A stretch of DNA of 10,977 bases from Gammaproteobacteria bacterium (GTDB taxonomy: Bacteria > Pseudomonadota > Gammaproteobacteria > Eutrophobiales > Eutrophobiaceae), in NCBI GenBank assembly GCA_018676275.1, contig JABHFC010000033.1:1-10977 (forward strand), written 5' to 3'. Every line of letters starts with the position of its first letter. Positions within the stretch are counted from its first letter, which is position 1. Both the position numbers and the translations under genes were made by a program. The notes under the pieces were generated by a model. It made no database searches. It was not told the DNA's origin and saw nothing but the letters and a program-made list of their open reading frames with translations. Of the stretch, positions 1-5,943 are shown one piece after another.

Positions 1-570
1 CATTGCATATTGAGTTAAGCCGAGTTCATCTATACCGGGCGGGTAAGTTGGATGTAATAGAACAGGTAGACCCCGTTTATCTATAGCTTCCCAAATGGGC
101 GTAAACAGTTCGTCTGTCAGATGTTTCCCATTGATGTTACCTAAAGTAAGAACGCCAACAGCACCAAGTTCACAGGCTCGCTCCAGTTCTTTAACTGCGA
201 AGTCCGGGTATTCCCATGGCAGGGATGCCATCCAGCGAATTCGATCCGGGTATTGGTTTTGTGCTTCGGCGAACTCATTATTTGCAGTTTGTGCAGCGTT
301 CAGACTGTGATCTGGACCACCCCAGAAAACGCTGGGAGCGGGCATTGTTATTATGGCTAAATCGACTCCGGCCTTATCCATATTTTTGATGCGTAGCTCA
401 TAATCAAAATGAGGATCTTCCAGCACACAGAAACTGGCACCTCGATAAAATACGGTATTTGGGCTATCCAGGCTTTCTTTTACTTCCAGATCGGGACCAC
501 CATATTGGCGTAGTAATTCAAGCCATTTTTGAGTATACATATGTGTGTGTACATCGATGACAAGACTCAT
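1..570 (-). CDS. Amidohydrolase family 2 (ACMSD-like) metal-dependent hydrolase or decarboxylase, partial (C-terminus off left edge)
   Basis: The minus strand is open from an ATG at 570 to the window edge, giving 190 codons with no stop. The N-terminus reads MSLVIDVHTHMY; VHTH (residues 7-10, H8 and H10) is the strand-1 HxH metal motif of amidohydrolase family 2 TIM barrels. LLHPTYPP (H173) supplies the next expected metal-ligand histidine. Residues 59-75 (LRIKNMDKAGVDLAIIT) and the GAVGVLTLGN stretch (136-145) are also typical. Relatives such as ACMSD and gamma-resorcylate decarboxylase have roughly 330 residues, so perhaps 140 residues are missing. A GAGGT Shine-Dalgarno lies just upstream of the ATG. 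Known members decarboxylate or hydrolyse ring-cleavage products or aromatic acids in the cytoplasm; the exact reaction here is unknown. It diverges from the MBL-fold gene at 740. Fold call is strong, substrate open. Confidence 0.85.
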   Translation of the reverse strand, partial: MSLVIDVHTHMYTQKWLELLRQYGGPDLEVKESLDSPNTVFYRGASFCVLEDPHFDYELRIKNMDKAGVDLAIITMPAPSVFWGGPDHSLNAAQTANNEFAEAQNQYPDRIRWMASLPWEYPDFAVKELERACELGAVGVLTLGNINGKHLTDELFTPIWEAIDKRGLPVLLHPTYPPGIDELGLTQYAM

Positions 571-739
571 ATCACGCTACCTCGGTAATTGCTTCCCGTT
601 AGTGTATTGGATATTGCTATAAATTACATGATTAGCCGATAAACGCTAAATTACACTCAGGAATATGTATTAAAAAAGGTTTAGTTCTTTTATCTTATAC
701 ATCCTGATAAATTACTGGACTCAATTGAAGGATATTGCA
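571..739. promoter_or_regulatory. Divergent intergenic region between amidohydrolase and MBL-fold hydrolase
   Basis: This AT-rich spacer of 169 bases must hold start signals for both outward-facing genes. I could not identify a convincing -35/-10 pair on either strand. It holds a nested dyad: AGTGTA at 601-606 with TACACT at 652-657, and TTAGC at 632-636 with GCTAA at 645-649. This could be an operator serving both directions, or chance in AT-rich DNA. The plus-strand gene has a GAAGGA ribosome-binding site at 727-732. Confidence 0.4.
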
Positions 740-1774
740 ATGAATCTGACCAGGTATTTTTCCCGATTAATTATTCTTAGTTTGAGCTATATTGCCGTTT
801 TTACTTTTGCGAAGGTTGCATCAGCAACGACGGAAAATGATCAAATTGTTCTGACCTTTCTTGGCACCGGAGCACCAAGACCTTCTCTGGAACGCTACGG
901 CCCTTCAATTTTAGTAGAAGCAGGGGATCATAGAATTATTGTCGATGCGGGTTCAGGGATGCGGGAGCGACTGTTTCAGGCAGGTGGGTTTAAAAAATTA
1001 ACCGCAGTAGACACCATATTAATATCACATTTGCACTTTGATCATACTATAAGTGTTTCTGGATTATGGCTCAGTGGTTGGCTTTATGGTCGCCGAATAC
1101 CTATGAATATTTATGGCCCTGCCGGAACGGAACAAATGATGATGCATCTGCAGAAAGCGTATCAGTGGGATATCGACTACAGGGGTATTGTTGGCGTGCC
1201 ATTACAAGGAGTTGAGTTGATCTCAAAAGATATTATGCCAGGTGTTTTTTTTGACAAAGATGGAATGAAAATTACTGCCTTTGAAGTAGAACATATGCCG
1301 GTCGACTTCAAAACAGGCAAAGCCCTGAAGTTTAGAGGACAAACATTAGGTTTCAGAATAGATTATAAAGGGCGATCAGTAGTTTTTTCCGGAGACACCA
1401 GATCTACGAAAGAAAGTAAAATATTAAAGTACGGTAAAGGTGTCGATGTGTTGATACATGAGGTCCAGGTCCCATCCCCGGGGAATTCAAAAGAAGCAAA
1501 ACTGGCCAATGTCAGTTTGCCCGTTCACTCAACACCAGAACAAAGCAGTTATATTTTTTCACAAACGAAGCCAGGTATGGCGGTTTACTCTCATATTATT
1601 CCACCAGATACAACGAAAGAGCAGCTTGTCAGAGAGAGTCGACCATTTTATAAAGGACCATTAACAGTTGCACATGATCTTATGAAAATTACTATCGGTG
1701 ATAAGATATTGGTCGAAAAAATCAAGGTGATGGAAGAGCAAAGTTTTGAGAAATCGAATGTGCTTAAAAAGTAG
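740..1774 (+). CDS. Exported metallo-beta-lactamase-fold hydrolase, RNase Z/arylsulfatase (AtsA)-like
   Basis: This 344-residue protein begins with a Sec-type signal peptide (hydrophobic about 10-24, likely cleavage after ASA at 29), so it should act in the periplasm or outside. The mature part is an MBL fold of the RNase Z branch. It has LGTGAPRPS (41-49), the zinc motif HLHFDH (H97, H99, D101, H102), EHMP (H185) before a GFRIDYKG strand, SGDT (D219), IHE (240-241), HSTPEQ (H263) and YSH (H285). All expected metal ligands are present. RNase Z itself is cytosolic; exported relatives include the AtsA-type arylsulfatase of Pseudoalteromonas, so an ester, sulfate-ester or lactone substrate is more plausible than tRNA (inference). 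A TTG at 725 is in frame, but the GAAGGA site at 727-732 lies 7 bases before the ATG at 740, which decides the start. The NhaC-family gene follows after 18 bases. Confidence 0.85.
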   Translation: MNLTRYFSRLIILSLSYIAVFTFAKVASATTENDQIVLTFLGTGAPRPSLERYGPSILVEAGDHRIIVDAGSGMRERLFQAGGFKKLTAVDTILISHLHFDHTISVSGLWLSGWLYGRRIPMNIYGPAGTEQMMMHLQKAYQWDIDYRGIVGVPLQGVELISKDIMPGVFFDKDGMKITAFEVEHMPVDFKTGKALKFRGQTLGFRIDYKGRSVVFSGDTRSTKESKILKYGKGVDVLIHEVQVPSPGNSKEAKLANVSLPVHSTPEQSSYIFSQTKPGMAVYSHIIPPDTTKEQLVRESRPFYKGPLTVAHDLMKITIGDKILVEKIKVMEEQSFEKSNVLKK

Positions 1775-1792
1775 AACTGGATCAATTATAAA

Positions 1793-3193
1793 ATGAACGA
1801 ATCAAATGAATTAAGAGTTGAATATTATGGCGGTTTGTTTGGCACTTTGTTGCCACCGCTTATTTTTATTTCCGGTGTCATTACTCTCTCTCTAATGGGA
1901 GCTCCTGATGAACGTGGTTTCTGGCCAATTTTGATCCTTGGTTTGTGTGTGGGGCTCTTGTTGGCAAAAAATAAAGATGCATTTTGTCAGTCTGTACTGG
2001 ATGGGATGTCGCAACCAGTTGTCATGATTATGATTATGGCGTGGATGTTAGCATCAACAATAGGTGTGTTGATGGGACTTACTGGCTTTGTCGAAGCCCT
2101 TACCTGGGGGGCAAATCAGCTGAATTTTGGTCACACCATGTTTGTCGTTACGGTTTTCTTTGTATGCGTTCTTGTGTCTGTTTCAACGGGCTCAAGTTTT
2201 GGCACCATTTTGATTTGTGGCCCATTGTTATTTCCCGCAGGCGGGTTGCTGGGAGTGCATCTGCCAACTCTCGCAGGTGTCATTATAGGAGGCGCAACAT
2301 TTGGCGATTGTATAGCGCCGGTATCTGACACAACAATAGCAAGCGCCTTAAGCCAGGATGCGGATATCGGTGGTACAGTGAAAAGCAGGTTAAAGTACGT
2401 CGTTCCTGCGTCGGTACTTGCATTATTGATGTATGCAATCAGCGCCGCTACACGCTCTGGTGAATTATTACAACTGCCTCCTCAACTGGATGCCAACCCC
2501 CTTGCCCTTATCATGATAGTTGTACCATTGGTCATCATACATTTGCTGTTGAAAAAGAAGCATCTGTTTCATGGATTGTTTTATGGTCTTATCGCCGGTG
2601 TTATTACGGCTTTAATCTGTGGCCTGTTGCCCGTAGACAAGCTGTTGTCTCTCGATCTGGATAATTTCAGAGCCAATAGTTTTATAATCGATGGGATAAA
2701 TCGTGCTGTAGGCATCAGTTTCTTTACTATTTTGTTAATGGGACTGGTGTCTTCGGTAAAAGCGAGTGGTTTGTTGGAACAACTAGCCAGTTTTTCTTCG
2801 GAGAAAATTGAAACAGCAAGACAGGCAGAAGGCTGGATACTTGGTTCGGTAGGTCTCATCGTAATGGTAACAGCGCACAGCATTGTTGCCATATTGACTG
2901 CCAGCGAGTTTGTACGACAAGCCGGGGAACAAATGAGTATTAACAAGTATAGAAGAGCAAACCTGATGGGTATGGTCGTCTGTACTTTCCCATTTATATT
3001 GCCGTATTTTATCCCGGTTATTCTGATGTCGAATGCAACTCTTGCTGGCGCAGATTTCAATATACCTGCTATCAGTCCGTTAGAAGTAGGCTTGCATAAT
3101 TATTTTAGCTGGAGTTTGATGCTGGTAACACTATTTGCTGTGATAACAGGTTATGGTCGCAATAGTATTCCCGATTCAGAGTCAACTGAATAA
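1793..3193 (+). CDS. NhaC-family Na+/H+ antiporter-like membrane transporter
   Basis: This 466-residue integral membrane protein consists almost wholly of hydrophobic helices (about ten to twelve by eye). Two family signatures are clear: STGSSFGT (131-138) followed by a GP-containing helix, and GGATFGDCIAPVSDTT (166-181), the polar ion-binding stretch typical of NhaC carriers (Pfam PF03553). Characterised members exchange Na+ for H+, and some exchange an organic substrate such as malate/lactate (MleN) or arginine/ornithine-type amino acids. Lying 18 bases behind an exported hydrolase and ahead of a small Cys-rich protein, it could import or export the hydrolase product, but this is inference. 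The Shine-Dalgarno is weak (GGA about 11 bases before ATG), compatible with translational coupling to the upstream gene. Family call is firm; substrate unknown. Confidence 0.88.
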   Translation: MNESNELRVEYYGGLFGTLLPPLIFISGVITLSLMGAPDERGFWPILILGLCVGLLLAKNKDAFCQSVLDGMSQPVVMIMIMAWMLASTIGVLMGLTGFVEALTWGANQLNFGHTMFVVTVFFVCVLVSVSTGSSFGTILICGPLLFPAGGLLGVHLPTLAGVIIGGATFGDCIAPVSDTTIASALSQDADIGGTVKSRLKYVVPASVLALLMYAISAATRSGELLQLPPQLDANPLALIMIVVPLVIIHLLLKKKHLFHGLFYGLIAGVITALICGLLPVDKLLSLDLDNFRANSFIIDGINRAVGISFFTILLMGLVSSVKASGLLEQLASFSSEKIETARQAEGWILGSVGLIVMVTAHSIVAILTASEFVRQAGEQMSINKYRRANLMGMVVCTFPFILPYFIPVILMSNATLAGADFNIPAISPLEVGLHNYFSWSLMLVTLFAVITGYGRNSIPDSESTE

Positions 3194-3235
3194 GGTAAGT
3201 AATAATAACTGTATTTGAGTATTACAGGAGAGGCA

Positions 3236-3595
3236 ATGTCGGATAAAGAAGGGCTTAGAGATGATCAATTCGAGCTTTATGATCTGGAAATTGTAGTAGA
3301 TTCGATCAGTGGGAACTGCACATGCAACATGGAGCTTGGTGATAAATTCTTCATGAAAGGTGGAAAGTTATCACTGCCTGAAGGAAAAGATTTTTGTTTA
3401 TACGCCTTGCAGTCCTGTATTCCATTATTGCCGACTAAACAACGTATTAATCATGCTGCTGACTGGATGGAAACTGATTCACATGTTATATGTCCTGACC
3501 CTGTATGTCAGTTGATTATGCGTATTGACAGAAAGGATAAGCGGATATTGGATCATGACGATGTCAGTCCAGTGCCGATGAATAGTGGTGAGTAG
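3236..3595 (+). CDS. Small cysteine-rich TIGR04076-family-like protein of unknown function
   Basis: The protein has 119 residues from the ATG at 3236, which is preceded by an AGGAGAG ribosome-binding site; an in-frame TTG at 3215 lacks such a site. It has no signal peptide or membrane helix. The pattern matches what I recall of the TIGR04076 family: a beta strand (YDLEIVVDSISG), CxC (C28, C30), GDKF, a glycine-turn then C54 and C61, and ICPDPVC (C86, C91) before a final strand. Six cysteines with near-invariant spacing suggest metal or Fe-S binding, or redox chemistry, but no function is established for the family to my knowledge. Members often occur beside catabolic enzymes. It is the last gene of the 740-3595 set, 42 bases after the NhaC-like carrier, and converges with the RraA-like gene. 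Confidence is good that it is a gene, moderate for the family. Confidence 0.75.
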   Translation: MSDKEGLRDDQFELYDLEIVVDSISGNCTCNMELGDKFFMKGGKLSLPEGKDFCLYALQSCIPLLPTKQRINHAADWMETDSHVICPDPVCQLIMRIDRKDKRILDHDDVSPVPMNSGE

Positions 3596-3647
3596 GTTTT
3601 ATTTCGCTATATTTAATTCGTCTTTAAAATATTCATCTTTCAGTATT

Positions 3648-4406
3648 CTATAAAGAATAAGTTTTTTCCAGAGAATGCCCCTCGTCAATTTTTCGGCGCA
3701 TATCATTTTCATGTGCTGCTTTCTTTTTAACGCTTTCCTTTAACTCAGCAATAACAGCCTTTGGGATGACAATCACTCCATCACTATCAGCAGCGACAAG
3801 ATCACCGGGATGGACTTCTATTTTTCCGCATATAACAGGAACGTTGGCGGCAACTGGTCGTATGATATTTCCGGGGCCGTAGGGAACAGATGCTTTTCCG
3901 AATACGGGAAAGCCGACTTCTTTCATAGCTTCAATATCACGACAGCCGCTGTCGGTGACAGCACCTGATAATCCATTTCGTACACAGGCGCGTGCAATGA
4001 CATCACCAAACATACTTAAAATTTGCGTGGTACCACTGGCAATTACCCACATTGATCCAGGTGCTGCATTATCGAGTGGTTTAAATACAAAGCGTCTTAT
4101 ATCGTCCGAACTGCCTTTGCCACGGGCTAATTCCCATTTACAGGTAACGGCCGGTCCGATTACAGTTCTGCCAACATTCACAAGAGGCTTTATGTCAGTC
4201 GTCATAACGAGTTTACGTGGATCTTGCCCAATTTTTCTCAATGCATCTGCGATCAGACTTACACTTACATCGCTTATCACTGGTGGTGGAGTCTGACTAG
4301 TTTTTATGCCTGCAGCAGCAGACGCAGGAATACCGGACACTGCGGCCAATGCGCCACTAAGGCCAAGAAAAATACGACGGGAGATTCGATTTTCTATTTC
4401 ACTCAT
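3648..4406 (-). CDS. RraA/HMG-aldolase-family protein with a Tat-type signal peptide
   Basis: This 252-residue protein has an RraA-like fold (class II pyruvate aldolase, oxaloacetate decarboxylase and RNase E inhibitor superfamily). The core spans about residues 43-230. Seen motifs are GPAVTCK (84-90), FGDVIA (133-138), GAVTDSGCRD (148-157, with R156 and D157 at the positions that bind pyruvate and the divalent metal in aldolases) and GDLVAADSDGVIVIP (201-215). Retention of R-D and the GD motif favours an enzymatic aldolase/decarboxylase role over RNase E inhibition. The N-terminus is unusual: SRRIFLGLSG (9-18), then an alanine-rich hydrophobic run ending near ASA (about 28-30), a good twin-arginine signal. 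Family members are normally cytosolic and about 160-240 residues. Start ATG at 4406 follows an AGGT site. It lies downstream of the YkvI-like transporter on the same strand. Confidence 0.85.
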   Translation of the reverse strand: MSEIENRISRRIFLGLSGALAAVSGIPASAAAGIKTSQTPPPVISDVSVSLIADALRKIGQDPRKLVMTTDIKPLVNVGRTVIGPAVTCKWELARGKGSSDDIRRFVFKPLDNAAPGSMWVIASGTTQILSMFGDVIARACVRNGLSGAVTDSGCRDIEAMKEVGFPVFGKASVPYGPGNIIRPVAANVPVICGKIEVHPGDLVAADSDGVIVIPKAVIAELKESVKKKAAHENDMRRKIDEGHSLEKTYSL

Positions 4407-4452
4407 GATTTTACCTGCCCTCTGCTTATAAAAGGATTTTGACTATAAATAC

Positions 4453-4481
4453 TTTATCCCTGTTGAGATTCACACGTTCAA
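4453..4481 (-). promoter_or_regulatory. Possible sigma70-type promoter for the RraA-like gene
   Basis: On the minus strand, TTGAAC (4476-4481) and GATAAA (4453-4458) are separated by exactly 17 bases, each matching four of six consensus positions. The predicted start would leave a leader of about 40 bases before the ATG at 4406. Its position right beside the palindrome at 4488-4503 supports it, but this is a by-eye match in AT-rich DNA. Confidence 0.35.
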
Positions 4482-4487
4482 AATAAT

Positions 4488-4503
4488 TAGGGTAGCTACC
4501 CTA
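4488..4503. promoter_or_regulatory. 16-bp perfect palindrome, candidate operator
   Basis: TAGGGTAGCTACCCTA is a perfect inverted repeat with no central spacer. It ends 6 bases upstream of the proposed -35 of the RraA-like gene, centred at about -50 relative to the predicted start, a usual place for an activator or a dimeric regulator. Read as RNA from the transporter gene side, it could instead fold as a 6-bp stem with a 4-base loop followed by an AU-rich stretch, i.e. a weak terminator. I favour an operator, moderately. Confidence 0.45.
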
Positions 4504-4570
4504 GCATTGCACCCGAATATCAGCTGCAAACTTAATGGCACACAATGTTAATACATACCCGGGAAGAAAT

Positions 4571-5659
4571 TCAGTCTCGTTGATATGTCCGGTATATTTT
4601 GGCGACACCAAGTGTGAGCAAAGGCAGTAGAAATACAGCCAGAGAAAACCAGGCGAAGGTACTCGCTGATAGTAGAATTAAATTAATCAAGCCCAACTTT
4701 GACAATAACGAGGCGCATAGCATTAGTGCCACGGCGACAGCTGGCCGTAATGTTCTGGGCATTTTTTTACCAAGTGAACGATATAGACTTGCGAGTCGTT
4801 CGTTAAATGCATGAATAACACCAGCGCCTGTCTCAACCAGGGTACCAAGCAAGACTATTTGAAACCATAATTGAAACCATCTTGAACCAAGAGATTCCAG
4901 CAAGAAATTGGAAGGTAGAACCTCGTCTTTAATTTCAGGGTAGTGTGTCAGCATAGTAAAATAAAAGAGTATTGCGGGTATTATCGCGACGGGCCCTACG
5001 ATCAACCCAGCGGTGATAGCAGACTTGCGATTATTCAAGTGGCGTAATGAAAACAATACAGCAGGAAGGATACTGATTTGCAAGCCAGCATAAGCAGCGC
5101 CATTCTTTATCCATCCTGTTCCAGGTGACTGATTGACGAGGTTATGAACAACATCACCACCAAATTTATTGAACATCCAGAGAAAGAAAACAATATAAGT
5201 TAAGTACAAAATGAGTGACCACGAAGCCAGTACTTTTTCAAGTAAAGAGCTGCCCCAGAAAACCAGAAAAGCGATCGTGGCCATTAAACTAAATGTGCCG
5301 ATCGCATGATGTATATTAAATGTCCTGGTGAATATTTCTCCAGCCGCTGATCCTAACATTGCAAAAAATATGGTCATGCCAACCAGGAAACCAATTTCCC
5401 AGACAAACCAGTAACGGCCCAGTAATAACTTGAAAAAAGTTCGATAGTCGCGAGCCTTAAAAAGTCGCGCAAATTCAAAGCTAATAATAGCAGCTAGACT
5501 TATAATAACTGCTGCGAAGATCATCGCTAACAGTCCTTCTGCTGGGCCCAGGCTTAAAAAGAAAACAATCAATTCCTGTCCCGTTCCATAGCCACCTGCA
5601 ACAATCAGGGATTGAAAAATAAGAGCGGGTAACAGAATAGCCTTGATTGAGTGATTCAT
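4571..5659 (-). CDS. YkvI-like multi-spanning membrane transporter (APC/LeuT-type)
   Basis: This 362-residue protein has about ten predicted hydrophobic helices spread over the whole length. The first helix carries GGYGTGQEL (22-30) followed by IVFF, which resembles the glycine-rich unwound first helix of YkvI-type proteins and LeuT-fold transporters, where the substrate and ion bind. Such proteins are usually annotated as putative amino-acid or related permeases without proven substrate. No signal peptide or extra domain is seen. The ATG at 5659 lacks a clear Shine-Dalgarno. It is transcribed toward the RraA-like gene, with 164 bases between them, and diverges from the FAH-family operon at 5944. 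The substrate is probably a small anionic or zwitterionic metabolite of the neighbouring pathway (inference). The membrane-protein call is certain; the family is moderately sure. Confidence 0.75.
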   Translation of the reverse strand: MNHSIKAILLPALIFQSLIVAGGYGTGQELIVFFLSLGPAEGLLAMIFAAVIISLAAIISFEFARLFKARDYRTFFKLLLGRYWFVWEIGFLVGMTIFFAMLGSAAGEIFTRTFNIHHAIGTFSLMATIAFLVFWGSSLLEKVLASWSLILYLTYIVFFLWMFNKFGGDVVHNLVNQSPGTGWIKNGAAYAGLQISILPAVLFSLRHLNNRKSAITAGLIVGPVAIIPAILFYFTMLTHYPEIKDEVLPSNFLLESLGSRWFQLWFQIVLLGTLVETGAGVIHAFNERLASLYRSLGKKMPRTLRPAVAVALMLCASLLSKLGLINLILLSASTFAWFSLAVFLLPLLTLGVAKIYRTYQRD

Positions 5660-5793
5660 TACTGCGAGTCTATCTGAACAGAGATAAATAACTAGAAAAT
5701 TGCATTACTACAGACGAGCTGTTTTTGCTTCGTAAAGAAGAGTCAACTATATATAATATTTTTCCCTGTTTTAGGCTTTTTGCGCTAAATGTT

Positions 5794-5823
5794 TTGGCCC
5801 TAAACTGTTTAAACCAGTATATT
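5794..5823 (+). promoter_or_regulatory. Probable sigma70-type promoter of the FAH/aminotransferase/ABC operon
   Basis: TTGGCC (5794-5799) and TATATT (5818-5823) are spaced by 18 bases and match the -35 and -10 consensus at four and five of six positions. The palindrome GTTTAAAC falls in the spacer, where a repressor could act. The implied leader is a little over 110 bases, containing the overlapping hairpins. By-eye call only. Confidence 0.4.
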
Positions 5824-5874
5824 TTGTATCAGTGCGAGTTATGTCTTTTCGTTATTACTGAAAAGTGCACATTA

Positions 5875-5917
5875 CCTTAAAAAAATAATATTAAGGCGAC
5901 CTGATTTATAATCGCCT
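5875..5917 (+). repeat. Two overlapping inverted repeats in the operon leader
   Basis: CCTTAA (5875-5880) pairs with TTAAGG (5891-5896) around a 10-base loop; AGGCGA (5894-5899) pairs with TCGCCT (5912-5917) around a 12-base loop. The two stems share 5894-5896, so only one can form fully at a time. The second stem ends about 14 bases before the AAGGAGG site. Both stems are only 6 bp, so a role in attenuation or translation control is speculative. Confidence 0.3.
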
Positions 5918-5943
5918 CTACCTAAGAGTGAAGGAGGGTTCTG

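Larger units (their letters stand above)
5660..5943. promoter_or_regulatory. Divergent intergenic region between YkvI-like transporter and FAH-family operon
   Basis: This is a gene-free, AT-rich stretch of 284 bases with no credible small ORF. It must start transcription in both directions. On the plus strand it contains a plausible promoter (5794-5823) and two short overlapping inverted repeats in the leader (5875-5917). GTTTAAAC at 5807-5814 is a small palindrome inside the promoter spacer. TTGACT on the minus strand (5741-5746) is a good -35 element but has no matching -10. Confidence 0.5.

Noticed and set aside
95..310. Plus-strand open frame of 71 codons inside the left-edge gene
   Set aside because: It is antisense to the amidohydrolase, whose minus-strand frame is open throughout and carries family motifs; the plus frame has no recognisable motif.
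725..739. TTG start for the MBL-fold hydrolase
   Set aside because: It would put the GAAGGA ribosome-binding site inside the coding region; the ATG at 740 has that site at ideal spacing and gives a cleaner signal peptide.
2581..3060. Minus-strand open frame of 159 codons opposite the NhaC-like gene
   Set aside because: The sense strand encodes a clear membrane carrier; the antisense frame shows no family motif and no ribosome-binding context.
3644..3659. TATTCT/AGAATA inverted repeat at the convergent gene ends as a terminator
   Set aside because: The 6-bp stem is almost all A-T and overlaps the last codons of the RraA-like gene; it has no clear T-tract, so no terminator is called.
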